A stretch of 64,000 bases of DNA from Macrostomum hystrix (Eukaryota > Platyhelminthes > Macrostomidae): NCBI GenBank assembly GCA_950097015.1, contig CATNEN010000027.1:640001-704000 (forward strand), written 5' to 3'. Each line of letters starts with the position of its first letter. The first letter of the stretch is position 1. Of this stretch, positions 32,651 through 45,520 are shown piece by piece. A program made the translations under genes and the position numbers. Under the pieces are notes generated by a model. It saw only the letters and a list, made by a program, of their open reading frames with translations. It was not told the origin of the DNA and made no database searches.

Positions 32651-34498
32651 AATGGTTATTTTAAGTTTCAAAATACTATCTCAGTGGGTGTGCATTTTTT
32701 CTACTAGCAAATAGAGGTGAATTGGGTTGGAGAAAAAAGCTGGTGATGGCTTGTCCAATTATTTGGACAAGTGGACTTGATGTCTAAATGTGTAGCTCAA
32801 TTTAAACAATTGTACTATTTAAAACAAGTTATCTTTTAAATACAGTAACTGCTAATTTACTAAGTAAATTAATCTAATTCATATAAAGTAGGCCTAGTTG
32901 ATCTCGATTCTTTTTATTTGTCCAACTTGTTCAGGTTTTTTTAGATATTGAAGATGTAAAATTTCAGATAGTGATCAACTAATTCAATGAGGGCAATTAC
33001 AATTGTCTGCTGTTTACCAAGTTGTCAGCTAGCTTTGGTCATCACTCTGGTTGGATCCATTTGCAGCCTTGTTAAAACAGGTAGGCCAGGGCAGATTTGT
33101 CCTCAGGAAGACCAAAGATGATCAGTTTGTTAGCCTTTTTTATTCTTATTTGAACTTCATCCTCAATGGAGCTCAGGGTAGGGGCACTGCCAGCATAGTG
33201 ACAATCACAATGGGCTCTTTGTCTACAAGTTCAAGCTTTGCTAGCCTCGATTCCAGCTCATCAATCATCTAAATGAGTTGGTTGAATTGCTCCACATTGT
33301 GCCAAAATCTATTGCAGTCCTTTGTATTTGTGATGTGATTATTATATATATTATATATATTATATTTGTGAATTTTTAGTGATGGGTTTGTAGCAACCCA
33401 TCACTAAATAATTGTGGTGATAATTACTTGGACTATGCATCATCAAAACAAAACATGGAATGCTAGTGTTTCTTTGGAAATGACTACATTACTTCTACTT
33501 CTTGTGATAAATATAATTATTGGGTCCAAAGCTAGGCTATATAGCTAGCCTAGCTTCTTGTCTTGCTTTTGCTTAGCAAGTCTTACAATTAATTACAATA
33601 ACTGTGTGAGGGAAATCTTTGTGATAGCCATTTATAGTGGTAACTAGATTTCTTGATTTAAGAATTCTAGTAGTTAATGCTTAATACTCAAGTATTTCTG
33701 CTTACATTAAATGAATTCTGGTAGGCGTGGATTCCAAAAATAATTACTTTATGTTTCTTTATTTCATATTTAATAGCTTTTGCTAGCTAGCTAAATAGGT
33801 ATAGTAGATATCTATAGTAGATAGATAGATAGTATAGTAGATACTCATAATAATCACTTGCTTATAAGCTGTCCTAAGTCTTACAACCTAAGTTGCGATC
33901 CTAAAAATGGTAAAATATTTTGAGTCGAAAGCCAATTTATTAAAGGAGTAGGCTTTCACCTTTAAAATAGCCAATTACAATTACTAAGCAATTCAGAGAG
34001 ACAATTTGGATTCTAATAATAAAGGCTTTCTTTAGTTATGAGATCATTGTTGATATTACAATGTCTGACATCCGGGTTTCTTCTTGCATTGTTTTAATAT
34101 TGTTGACTTCCTGTGGGTTAGTTACTGAAGTCCATTAATAACCTAAGCAGCAGATTGGCCGATGAACAACTTGACTATTCCAGTTCTGCTACCTGAAGGG
34201 GTGTGTCCGCTTGCGTCTTTTAACTAGCTGGCTAATCTCAACTTTATTTTATCTACGCACGTTTAGCTTTGCGCACTCGACTAGTCTGCTTTTAGGCGGG
34301 TTGGGCAGAAGGCTGTGTTTTATTGCCGCTGGTGGCACGTCAGAGAGAGAGAGAGAAGAGACAAAAAATAACAACCAGAAATTATTTAAGCCCTTTAAAT
34401 CGTCTACCGTCTCTTTTACATAATAAAATTGCAGAACGATTTTGCCCTTAGTTATCAAGAAGACTTAGAGAAGCAGGCAAATATCAGGTGCAAACAAA
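32651..34498. other. GDH upstream region, mostly unrecognised
   Basis: AT-rich with a TA-rich microsatellite near 33340-33365, a hairpin at 33375-33408, GATA-rich repeats near 33800-33835 and a GAGAGA run near 34345. No gene is supported. Just before the GDH ATG, AATATCAG (to about 34487) is an acceptor-like site. Confidence 0.4.
33375..33408. repeat. perfect 14-bp hairpin
   Basis: TTTAGTGATGGGTT, a 6-base loop TGTAGC, then AACCCATCACTAAA. The stem is an exact inverted repeat. Possibly the remains of a transposon end or a structured RNA element; no further context supports either. Confidence 0.6.
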
Positions 34499-37400
34499 AT
34501 GCTGTCCAGCCGAATCATGTCCAGGGCAGCGCTGCTTCGTTCCAATCGCCTGAGTCGATCATCGGCTGCCGCCAGCCAGACTCTGTTCAGCACCTCATCA
34601 GCTGCCCCAGCCGCGGCCGACACAGAGCCGCCATTCTTCGAAATGGTGGAGAAATTCTTTGACAAAGCCGCCGCCCTGTTAGAGCCAAAGCTAATCGACG
34701 AGATGCCAGCCAAGCTGTCTATTGAAGAGCGCAGCAAACGAGTCCGCGGCATTCTCAGCACTGTGAAGCCGTGCAATCACGTACTGGAGGTGACATTTCC
34801 GGCTCGTCGCGACGATGGCCGCTTTGAAATCATTCGCGGCTGGCGGGCGCAGCACTCGCTGCACAGGACTCCGTGCAAAGGCGGCATTCGCTACGCCACA
34901 GACGTTAATAAGAATGAGGTACAGTATATAGGCACCAACTTTATTTTCTCTCATTTAATTACTTACTCAGTCATGTCTTCTATTTTTGATTTCCTAGTTT
35001 AGTTAATCACTTCGTACTCATTGTCGCATAATTTTGGTCGTTTCTTTGCTTTCGGTCTTTCTGTACTTCAATAAGTCTTTCCGTTGTTTAATTGGTCATT
35101 CCGTAGTTTAATTGGTCATCACGCAGTTTAATTTGTCATTACGTAGATTAATTGGTCATTCTGTAGTTTAATGGGTCATTCCGTTGTCTAATAAGTCATT
35201 CCACAGTTTAGTTGCTCATTCCACAGTCTAATTGGTCATTCCACAGTTTAATTGGTCATTCCACAGTTTAGTTGCTCATTCCACAGTTTAATTGGTCATT
35301 CCACAGTTTAATTGGTCATTCCACAGTTTAATTTGTCATTCCACAGTTTAATTGGTCATTCCACAGTTTAATTGGTCATTCCACAGTTTAGTTGCTCATT
35401 CCACAGTTTAATTGGTCATTCCACAGTTTAATTGGTCATTCCACAGTTTAATTTGTCATTCCACAGTTTAATTGGTCATTCCACAGTTTAATTGGTCATT
35501 CCACAGTTTAGTTGCTCATTCCACAGTTTAATTGGTCATTCCACAGTTTAATTGGTCATTCCACAGTTTAATTGGTCATTCCGTAGTATCATTGCTCATT
35601 CGGTAGTTTAGTTGCGCTATAAGTAGTTTAGGTTATTCAAGTGTAGTTTACTTTTTTTTCTTATAAAGAATAAGCATTTTAATCTAGCAGCAAGTGCATC
35701 CTATTGCATTCACCTGTAAGTAGATTAGTGCATCTGTAATCCACATCGGCCGCAGGTGATGGCCCTGGCGGCTCTCATGACCTACAAGTGCGCGGTTGTC
35801 GATGTGCCATTCGGCGGTGCCAAAGCCGGCCTGGCTATCAATCCCAAGGACTACTCGGAGAATGAGCTGGAGAAGATCACTAGGAGATTCACCGTCGAGC
35901 TGGCCAAGAAGGGCTTCATTGGGCCCGGAGTTGACGTGCCCGCCCCAGACATGGGCACTGGCGAGCGCGAGATGAGCTGGATTGCCGACACCTATGCCAA
36001 TACGCATGGTGAGTGCTCACTACTTCGATACAATAGCTCACAGTATGACTCAAGACCACTGATTTCCAACCACGGCTGACTCTACCTGCCATGTGACCCA
36101 TGACCTCCCATGTGACCCATGACTTCCCATGTGACCCATGACCTCCCATGTGACCCATGACCTTCCATGTGACCCATGACCTTACATGTGACCCATGACC
36201 TCCCATGTGACCCATGACCTTCCATGTGACCCATGACCTTACATGTGACCCATGACCTCCCATGTGACCCATGACCTTCCATGTGACCCATGACCTTACA
36301 TGTGACCCAAGACCTCCCATGTGACACATGACCTCCCTATGTGGCACATGGGACCTCCCTGTGTGACACATGACCTCCCTTTGTGACCGATAAACTGCCA
36401 TGGGACCCATGTCCTCCCATGTGACCCATGTCCTCCCATGTGACCCGTGATCTGCTATGTGACCCGTGATCTGCCATGTGACCCAATACCTTCCATGTGA
36501 CCCATGTGACCCATGACCTTCCATGTGACCCACGACCTCCCCATGTAACCCATGACCGTCTATGTGACCCATGACCTCCCATATGACCCATGTCCTGCAA
36601 TATGTGAACCATGACCTCCCATGTGACCCACGAATTCCCGTGTCTACTTGTCCCGTGTCACCCACCGCTTCCCATGTAACCTACGGCCTTTCTAAAAGCC
36701 TGAATCCATTCATTTGACACACAACATGTAGTAATATTAAAAAGTTCTAGTGTTATCTTTAAAGTGTCACAACTTTATATCGTTAAGTTTTAGGCTAGCG
36801 CAACTGAAAGATTAAGTTGACTGACCTTCGTAGCTAGAGTTATTATTGCCTGCTTTTGCTAGATAAAGGCGATAATAATCCTGGCCTGAGTATCGTACTA
36901 CTAGCGGGCCTGTGTTTTTAAGCCCTCACGCCGCACGTATGACTGCTGAGCTTCAGACTAAAGGACCTATTGTACACTCGTACTATGTCAATGAAGTGTA
37001 TAGTGAAATGTTTCACTTTAGTATGTATCTAAAAGCGCTTGTATTTCTACTTCAAGTAGACTAGTAGGTAAAACTATTTACTTAATTTTCTAGGCTTCAA
37101 AGATTTGGATGCTTACGCCTGCGTTACTGGCAAGCCAATCTCAATGGGCGGCATTCACGGCAGAATCTCTGCTACTGGACGTGTGAGTTGAAATCTTGTT
37201 TCTGCGTCTGCTACTATCGTTAACTATTTTAGATTTATTGAATTGTAATTTTTCATTTTTGAGTACAAACATCAAAAGACGAATCAAGCAATCTATCAAT
37301 CAGTAGTTGCCGCAAATATTCAGGGTGTTTTCCACGGCATCGAGAACTTCATTAACGAGGCCAGCTACATGAGCCAGGTGGGCCTGACACCGGGCTTCGG

Positions 37401-38653
37401 CGACAAGACCTTCATCATCCAGGGCTTCGGCAATGTCGGCCTGCACTCGATGCGCTACCTGCACAGAGCCGGCGCCAGGTGCATCGGTGTTATCGAATAC
37501 GACGGCGCCATCTATAATCCGGAGGGCATCGATCCGAAGGATCTGGAGAATCACAAGATTGTTAGTTACATTTTCATTTCTAACAGCTTGTATGTAGAAG
37601 GGTACAGATATTTAAATCCGTACGAGTATAATGTAAAGGCTAAGATTCGTGAAACTTTAAATTTTCGATTCGGAAAAATCCTAAAATTTTGTTTTAAAAA
37701 GTCAGTACGAGATTCATCAAGGTTCGATAATAAGGAGCACGGCACATTCGTAAATTTTCGGCAACGAGATTCGTAATATTTTTTCGGGATTGTGATTAGC
37801 GAAACTTCAGTCTTGAAAAAAACTGGAAAACATTTAGTTATTGTAGTTTTTTATTAGAAAAGCTTCGACATTAAAAACTGAGAATTTTATAGATTAAATT
37901 TCAGATTTAGAAAGCTTTATTATTCCAACTCGAAAAAATCCCATTCGAAAAAAGGTATCATAAGGGCCATAGGATCTAACTTAGATTTACAAAACTGTTG
38001 ATGGCACCTGCCATTACTTGACCGCTCAGGAGCACGGCACTATCGTTGGCTTCCCCGGCGCCAGGGCCTACACTCCCAAGGACGATCTGATGTTCGAGAA
38101 ATGCGACATCTTAGTCCCAGCCGCCGCAGAGAAGGCCATCAACCTAGGCAACGCTGACCGCATCAAGGCTCGCATCATTGCCGAGGGCGCCAACGGGCCG
38201 ACAACTGGCGGCGCAGAGCAGATCCTGCGCAGCAAGAATGTGCTCGTGATCCCCGATCTCTACCTGAATGCCGGCGGTGTCACCGTCTCCTATTTCGAAT
38301 GGTTGAAGAATCTCAACCACGTGAGCTACGGCAGGCTGACTTTCAAATACGAGCGCGACTCGAACTACCAGCTGCTGGAGAGCGTGCAGCAGTCGCTGGA
38401 GCGCAAGTTTGGACGGCACGGCGGCAAAATCCCGGTGACACCAACTGCCGAATACGAGGACCGCATGGCGGGCGCCAACGAGGTGGACATTGTGCACTCT
38501 GGCCTAGACTACACAATGGCTAGGTCAGCTAATAAAATGATGCAGATCGGCATGAAGTACAATCTGGGCCTGGATCTGCGCACCGCTGCCTTCATTGGCG
38601 CCATTGAAAAGATCTATCAGGTCTATCGCACGTCCGGCATGCTCTTTATCTAG
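34499..38653 (+). CDS. GLUD1: mitochondrial glutamate dehydrogenase, 5 exons
   Basis: Exons 34499-34918, 35756-36008, 37094-37182, 37324-37560 and 38030-38653 give 540 residues (human about 558). It catalyses reversible oxidative deamination of glutamate to 2-oxoglutarate with NAD(P)+ in the mitochondrial matrix. The N-terminus is Arg/Ser/Ala-rich with no acids ([20 protein letters not shown]), a targeting peptide. Active-site lysines align as K127 (TPCKGGIRY), K151 (TYKCAVV) and K163 (FGGAKAG), the spacing of bovine K90/K114/K126, and D205 (VPAPD) matches D168. Also seen: [20 protein letters not shown], the nucleotide-binding [33 protein letters not shown], and the animal-type antenna with [20 protein letters not shown] downstream. 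All introns are GT-AG. Introns 1 and 2 are filled by private minisatellites. Confidence 0.98.
35085..35640. repeat. 20-bp minisatellite in GDH intron 1
   Basis: Unit CCACAGTTTAATTGGTCATT, about 26 copies, with TTTAGTTGCTC and TTTAATTTGTC variants in a repeating three- to four-unit order. Outer copies diverge (CCGTAGTTTAA). Confidence 0.95.
36088..36680. repeat. 19-bp minisatellite in GDH intron 2
   Basis: Unit of 19 bp CCATGTGACCCATGACCTC (alternating CTC/CTT), about 30 copies, diverging towards 36680. Confidence 0.95.
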
Positions 38654-39554
38654 ACTCTGCTATCTTTACTACTTATAACATGAGCTGCACTAAGTAGTAT
38701 GGAAAGCGTTTGCAATAATTTCCCTTCGTAAAGGAAGAATTTTTATTAACTGAAGGGGACTAGTTGTGAGAGTGCGCACCACACCAATTACCAATTGGTG
38801 TATTTTTAATTACCAAAAGCATGGACTACTAAATTCTCCTTTATTTAGTAGTCCCTGGACCAAGGGTTGTAATATGTCTACTAAAGGATATAATACATCA
38901 AACTTCCTGCTCATTTGGCGCCTTTAGATTCACTTTTTAAAATGTACCTTTTTAGGTGCATTTGGTGATTGCGTTAAAAAACGTTAAATTTAGTTTAGTA
39001 AAAAGTTATGATGTCTATTTCTTACAAATTTATAATAGTGTGAAACGTTTTTTTGTCAAGTTCTATCCAGAGGTTGTTATGAAATTATTTGCATGTTTGT
39101 GTTCTTTGCTTAATTTCTGGTGTACTTTTTAGTCGAGAAGCGAACGTAAGAAGTAACGAAAAATGAATGGAGTAACGGAAGTACACTTTATTTAACGGAA
39201 GTATTTATTTCAAATGTATTTATCCTCAGTCGATCTCTTTGTCTGAAGTCTGTCTGTAGTCATTGTCAGTTTATTTATATTTTTTACCTTAGAGTAATCG
39301 AGTTATTTTTTACTTGTCTAGGGCACAAACCCTGCACAAGAGCTGGTCGACAACTAAATAAAGTAAAACACAGTTGGCCTTCACAAGCCTTCTACGCAAG
39401 GATTTCCATTTGTAGAAACAAATATATATTTCTAAAGTTTCCCTTTTTTCTTTGAGAATACAGGCCAGTAAATTTATTCAAAAGTCGTCTGCAACACTGT
39501 ACAGAGGATCTACAAACAATTATGACAGGGATCGGCAACCTCCGACAATCCGGC
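38654..39554. other. GDH 3' flank
   Basis: AT-rich, no gene. AATAAA at 39357-39362 is a candidate poly(A) signal, but is about 700 bp past the stop. Confidence 0.4.
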
Positions 39555-40500
39555 CTCATAGAACACTCCAGTGTCTCATAGAACACTCCAGTGTCTCATA
39601 GAACACTCCAGTGTCTCATAGAACACTCCAGTGTCTCATCTCTACCCCGTCTCATCTCTCCTATCTCATCTATCCCGTCTCATCCCTCCCCTGTCTCATC
39701 TCTCCCGTGTCTCATCTCTCCCGTGTCTTATCTCTACTCTGTCTCATCTCTCCCCTGTATCATCTCTCCCGTGTCTCATCTCTCCCGTGTCTTATCTCTA
39801 CTCTGTCTCAGCTCTCCCCTGTATCATCTCTCCCGTGTCTCATCTCTCCCGTGTCTTATCTCTACTCTGTCTCAGCTCTCCCCTGTATCATCTCTCCCGT
39901 GTCTCATCTCTCCCGTGTCTTATCTCTACTCTGTCTCATCTCTCCCGTCTCATCTCTCCCGTGTCTCATCTCTCCCGTGTCTCATCTCTACTCTGTCTCA
40001 TCTCTCCCCTGTCTCATCTCTCCCGTGTCTCATCTCTCCCCTGTCTCATCTCTCCCCTGTCTCATCTCTCCCGTGTCTCATCTCTACTCTGTCTCAGCTC
40101 TCCCCTGTATCATCTCTCCCGTGTCTCATCTCTCCCGTGTCTTATCTCTACTCTGTCTCAGCTCTCCCCTGTATCATCTCTCCCGTGTCTCATCTCTCCC
40201 GTGTCTTATCTCTACTCTGTCTCATCTCTCCCGTCTCATCTCTCCCGTGTCTCATCTCTCCCGTGTCTCATCTCTACTCTGTCTCATCTCTCCCCTGTCT
40301 CATCTCTCCCGTGTCTCATCTCTCCCCTGTCTCATCTCTCCCCTGTCTCATCTCTCCCGTGTCTCATCTCTACTCTGTCTCATCTCTCCCCTGTCTCATC
40401 TCTCCCCTGTCTCATCTCTCCCGTGTCTCATCTCTCCCCTGTCTGATCTCTCCCGTGTCTCATCTGTCCCCTGTTCTCCCCTTTTCATCTCTCCGCTGTT
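39555..40500. repeat. 16-bp minisatellite upstream of VRK
   Basis: Begins with five copies of a 20-bp unit (CATAGAACACTCCAGTGTCT), then changes to a 16-bp unit GTCTCATCTCTCCCGT (variants CCCCT, TACTCT) in about 54 copies. A 16-bp unit keeps all three plus frames open for long distances. Confidence 0.95.
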
Positions 40501-40666
40501 TCATCTCCAATTTATTTGTCTCTAAGAATCCAGAAATTATGGGATCTATACACATGTATATTATTATTTATATTACAGCTCTGACCGTCTTTGTCTCCTT
40601 GTCTAACGGCGAAGAGTTTTTAAACGAGATAGAGCAAAGTTAGCAAACACAGAAATCAGGATTGCA

Positions 40667-43600
40667 ATGGCACCGCCGGCAAAGCGCACAGCGGCTAAAG
40701 CGGCAGCCTCGGCTCCCAATAAAAAGAAGGTCGCTGGAGGCGGGGGTGGAAAACGGCTGCCACCGAAAATTCAACTGCCGGAAGGCCTGGAGCTTGTTGA
40801 CCTCAAGAAACAGGTGAATCTTTGGCTGTTGTGGGCTTTTGTCTAGACATCACAATTCCTTTTTCCCCCTTATAGGCCACTAATCCCTTAGTCATTCTAT
40901 AGTGAGAAAATAAATCCCTTGGTCCTCCCATAGGCCGCTATCCCTTGGTCCTCCCATAGGCCGCTAATCTCTTGGTCCTCCTATATTCCGCTAATCCCTT
41001 GGTCCTCCCATAGGCCGCTAATCTCTTGGTCCTCCTATATTCCGCTAATCCCTTGGTCCTCCTATATTCCGCTAATCCCTTGGTCCTCCCATAGGCCGCT
41101 AATCCCTTGGTCCTCCCATATGCCGCTAATCCCTTGGTCCTCCCATAGGCCGCTAATCCCTTGGTCCTCCCATATGCCGCTAATCCCTTGGTCCTCCCAT
41201 AGGCCGCTAATCTCTTGGTCCTCCTATATTCCGCTAATCCCTTGGTCCTCCTATATTCCGCTAATCCCTTGGTCCTCCCATAGGCCGCTAATCCCTTGGT
41301 CCTCCCATATGCCGCGAATCCCTTGGTCCTCCCATAGGCCGCTAATCCCTTGGTCCTCCCATAGGCCGCTAATCTCTTGGTCCTCCTATATTCCGCTAAT
41401 CCCTTGGTCCTCCCATAGGCCGCTAATCTCTTGGTCCTCCTATATTCCGCTAATCCCTTGGTCCTTCTATATTCCGCTAATCCCTTGGTCCTCCTATATT
41501 CCGCTAATCCCTTGGTCCTCCTATAGGCCGCTAATCCCTTGGTCCTCCCATAGGCCGCTAATCCCTTGGTCCTCCCATATGCCGCTAATCCCTTGGTCCT
41601 CCCATAGGCCGCTAATCCCTTGGTCCTCCCATAGGCCGCTAATCTCTTGGTCCTCCTATATTCCGCTAATCCCTTGGTCCTCCAATATTCCGCTAATCCC
41701 TTGGTCCTCCAATATTCCGCTAATCCCTTGGCCCTCCAATATTCCGCTAATCCCTTGGCCCTCCAATATTCCGCTAATCCCTTGGCCCTCCAATATTACG
41801 CTTATGCCTTGGTCCTCCTATATTCCGCTAATCCCTTGGTCCTCCAATATTCCGCTAATCCCTTGGCCCTCCAATATTCCGCTAATCCCTTGGCCCTCCA
41901 ATATTCCGCTAATCCCTTGGTCCTCCAATATTCCGCTAATCCCTTGGCCCTCCAATATTCCGCTAATCCCTTGGCCCTCCAATATTCCGCTAATCCCTTG
42001 GTCCTCCAATATTCCGCTAATCCCTTGGCCCTCCAATATTACGCTAATCCCTTGGTCCTCCAATATTCCGCTAATCCCTTGGTCCTCCAATATTCCGCTA
42101 ATCCCTTGGTCCTCATATATTCCGCTAATTCCTTGGCCCTCATATATTCCGCTAATTCCTTTGGTTACTACTACTACAACCTTTCTCCCTTGGTCCTCTC
42201 TGATCCCTAGCTTATCTAAATTTAACCTTATTTTCCTCACTCTACGAATCCTACAACACAGTCATGGCGCGTGGGCCGAGTGATCGGCGAAGGCGGCTTC
42301 GGCCTGGTGTACCTGGGCACCGGCACCGGAGCGCCGGGTAGCACAGGACCCCCAGTCGACTGCGTGATCAAGGCCGAGCCGAAGGGCAACGGGCCGCTGT
42401 TCTGCGAGATGCACTTTTACCAGCGAGCCGCCGATGGCACTAAAATCAGCGACTGGGCCAACGCGCACCGGCTTGACTACGTCGGCGTGCCGCGCTTCTA
42501 CGGCTGCGGCCACGTGACCCACTCCGACCACGAGCATCGCTTCTTGGCCATCGAGCGCCTTGGCGACGATCTGGAGAAGCAGTTCGACACGCAACGCGAC
42601 TCTCTCGGCCGAGTGCCTCCTAGGCGAGCCTTCGCCGTAGCCGTCCGCGTGCTGGACGCCCTGAAGTTCGTGCACGACAGCGGCTACGCGCACGCCGACG
42701 TTAAGGCATCCAATTTGTTGACGTCTGGCGAGCGGGTCTATCTGGCCGATTTCGGCTTGGCGTTTCGATACCACGCCGAGGGGCGCTGGCTTAAGGAGGA
42801 GAAGGTGAGCAATTTTGTCTTACGGCCTTCAGCATATTTCGATACATATCGGGGATCCCGTTAAAGTGTAGCACATTTTTATATGACACGAATTTGATGT
42901 CAACGTCAACATGTACTACTAATACTATTACTACTACTACTACTCTACTACTACTCTACTACTACTACTCTACTACTACTACTACTACTACTTATATTCT
43001 AGATAAGCTTGCTGCTTCTAGAGTTTTCTTCCTGTCTTAACACGGCTCACAACTCAGCCTCACCTGTCCCGCTTCTTTAGGAGGACCCGAAGCGTCGTCA
43101 CGACGGCACGTCGGAGTTTTGCAGCCGCGATGCGCACCGCGGCCTGGCGCCAACTCCGAGAGCCGATTTAGAAAATTTCGGCTGGTGCCTGCTGGCCTGG
43201 CTCACCGGCGAGTTGCCATGGCAGCCGTTTCGCGACAATCACGAGCTGGTGCAGCGCGCCAAGGAAGCCGCCGTGACCGACCTGGCTGGCTTTCTTCGCG
43301 GCTGCCAATTTGCCCGAGGTGCCGCCGACGCCGACGCTGTCGCCGAAGTGTTGCGACACGCCGATGGTCTGGGCTATCACGAGAGGCCGCAGTACGCCCG
43401 CTTGCGCGACCTGCTGCGTCGACGTGCCGACGCTCCTGACGTAGCCGGGGCAGCCGCTGCTGCAGCTTCTTCCTCTGCTACCAATGGCGCTGTCAGAACG
43501 ACAGCTAAGAAAACAGCGGCTGAGTCGATGGCAAAATCGCGACCTGGCTCCGTTGCTAAGGCGTCTCCAAGGTCGAAAGTGGTTGCTAAGGTGACTTCAC

Positions 43601-43926
43601 CCCAATCGGAGACCGTTGCTAAGGCGTCTCCAAGGTCGAAAGCCGTTGCTAAGGCAACTTCACCCAAATCAGAGACTGTTGCTAAGCCATCTCCAAGGTC
43701 CAAAGCCGTCGCTAAGGTAACTTCAACCTCAAAGGTTGTTGCCATGGCAGCATCTTCTTCAGGCGCTTCATCATCAAGCGTAGAGGCCTCCACCAATGGC
43801 GCCGGTGTCGCTGTGGTTGCTAACGGCGTGGCCGAAGCTACGCGCAAGAGAAAATCCGGCTGCTGCCAGACCTCGCCGCATCTGCTTAAGGAGGCCAAAC
43901 GATTGGCCCGAGCTGCTAGAAAGTGA
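40667..43926 (+). CDS. VRK1: VRK-family serine/threonine kinase, 3 exons
   Basis: Exons 40667-40813, 42262-42804 and 43081-43926, all phase 0, give 511 residues. Vaccinia-related kinases phosphorylate chromatin and nuclear-envelope proteins such as BAF and histones. Seen: a basic N-terminus (KRTAAKAAASAPNKKK); glycine loop GEGGFG (58-63); ATP-binding K86 in VIKAEPKGNGPLF; HADVKASNLL with catalytic D195 and K197, the VRK-type catalytic loop; ADFGLAFRY (D212), a canonical DFG where human VRK1 has DYG; EDPKRRHDGTSEF and DLENFGWCLLAWLTGELPW, both family hallmarks. The C-terminal region (about 370-511) is Ala/Ser/Lys-rich with tandem SPRSKxVAK units, probably disordered and nuclear. The acceptor-like GAAATCAG lies 6 bases before the ATG. 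The VRK1/VRK2 split cannot be settled here; there is no C-terminal membrane anchor. Confidence 0.95.
40870..42175. repeat. 27-bp minisatellite in VRK intron 1
   Basis: Unit of 27 bp containing CGCTAATCCCTTGGTCCTCC followed by CATAGGC, TATATTC or AATATTC, about 48 copies. The variants are in zones: CATAGG/CATATG types first, AATATTC types last. Confidence 0.97.
42915..43000. repeat. CTA trinucleotide microsatellite
   Basis: Interrupted (CTA)n tract in VRK intron 2. Confidence 0.9.
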
Positions 43927-44559
43927 GCGCAATAATCTCGTTGTACTTTTACGCTACTGTTAGCGCAAGCCATATTTTATTCCAATGCTAATCGCAGCTT
44001 ATTTTATTTCGCTCGCCGACTCGGGTCTGTTTATTCTGCGCATTCTTTCTGAGGTCACGACCTGCTTTACCTGTATTACGAGTTTCACAATTAGGCGACA
44101 ACTTAATTATCTACGCTGAAAGCAGTTTTGGTTACTAGCTCTAGTTTGTTCTATCCACCCGGTGCAGTTGTCTCACACCAACTCCATATCATCGGCTGCT
44201 GCTCTAAATTATTACAAATTGCATTTTTCATATGAAGCAGTAAATAAATAAACCGCCATTAGAAAGTTTGGCGCGACAACACTTTGCTGTTAATGCTTAT
44301 TTTGTGCTTCAGAAATACTGAAGTACTTTACTTTGTATTTAGTGCATATTTTTCCCTAACTATTTTTCCGCTTTTGCATCAACAAACTGCAAGTATATAT
44401 ATTTTTCGCTTCAATATTCAGTTTTTTCATGTTTCGTGTTTTTTATTTCGTTCTTATTTCCTAATTTTGTAGTTGCCCACTGAAAGTTCAAGAAGTGACC
44501 ACAAAACAACCTAAATTTGGCCATCAAATGTTTGAAATGTGTCTGTAAGAAATCAAGAC
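43927..44559. other. VRK 3' flank
   Basis: No gene. Overlapping AATAAA signals at 44243-44252 are good poly(A) candidates about 320 bp past the stop. A lone CAATTAGGCGACAAC at 44090 matches the core of the 26864 element's terminal repeat. Confidence 0.5.
44243..44252 (+). terminator. candidate poly(A) signals for VRK
   Basis: Two overlapping AATAAA hexamers (AATAAATAAA) about 320 bp after the VRK stop codon. Confidence 0.5.
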
Positions 44560-45215
44560 ATGTCCACCAAAGAATCCTGAGGTGTCCACCAAATAATCAA
44601 GAATTTTCCAAAGAATCCTGAGGTGTCCACCAAAGAATCAAGAATTTTCCAAAGAATCCTGAGGTGTCCACCAAAGAATCCTGAGGTGTCCACCAAAGAA
44701 TCCTGAGGTGTCCACCAAAGAATCCTGAGGTGTCCACCAAAGAATCTATAATTTTCCAAAGAATCCTGAGGTGTCCACCAAAGAATCAAGAATTTTCCTA
44801 AGAATATTGAGGTGTCCACCAAAGAATCCTGAGGTGTCCACCAAATAATCAAGAATTTTCCAAAGAATCCTGAGGTATCCACCAAAGAATCCCGAGGTGT
44901 CCACCAAAGAATCAAGAATTTTCTAAAGAATCCTGAGGTGTCCACCAAAGAATCATGAATTTTTCAAAGAATCCTGAGGTGTCCACCAAAGAATCAAGAA
45001 TTTTCCAAAGAATCCTGAGGTGTCCACTAAATAATCAAGAATTTTCCAAAGAATCCTGAGGTGTCCACCAAAGAATCCCGAGGTGTCCACCAAAGAATCA
45101 AGAATTTTCCAAAGAATCCTGAGGTGTCCACCAAAGAATCATGAATTTTTCAAAGAATCCCGAGGTGTCCACTAAAGAATCATGAATTTTCCAAAGAATC
45201 CTGAGGTGTCCTCTA
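44560..45215. repeat. two-unit composite minisatellite
   Basis: Mix of a 22-bp unit (AATCCTGAGGTGTCCACCAA + AG) and a 19-bp unit (AATCAAGAATTTTCCAAAG), alternating irregularly, about 31 units in total. Both start AATC and end AAAG, so slippage between them is easy. Confidence 0.93.
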
Positions 45216-45520
45216 CAAAATCGAGAAATGTATATCTCGATATCAAGAGAGGTCCATTTAAGAATCGTGAGATGTCTTATAACGCATTTGAAGGGGTGTC
45301 CATTAAAGAATCGAACAGTGTCCACCCAATATATAATCAAGTGGTATCAATCAAATTACGTCCACCAAACAAATGTGATATAGGCAAATTGTCCTATGAG
45401 TTATGAGTTATCGGGAGTTGGTCAAGTGTCTCACCTTCACTCACCTGTATAATTGCAGCGCAGTCTCATTGCCTCGCCTCAACTCGCCAACTGACTGATT
45501 GACAGGGACGGAGCGCAGCT

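Noticed and set aside
35916-36665. 249-residue minus-strand ORF ([13 protein letters not shown] repeats)
   Set aside because: Antisense of the 19-bp array in GDH intron 2 plus antisense of exon 2.
39591-40643. Up to 350-residue plus-strand ORFs (SRVSSLPCLI repeats)
   Set aside because: Three overlapping frames are open at once because the 16-bp unit has no stop in any phase; that pattern indicates repeat, not protein.
41120-42283. 387-residue ORF (PLIPWSSHR repeats)
   Set aside because: A 27-bp minisatellite inside VRK intron 1, bounded by well-supported splice sites.
44088-44103. Further transposon end (CAATTAGGCGACAAC) in the VRK 3' flank
   Set aside because: Only one core motif, no iteration and no partner end; could be chance.
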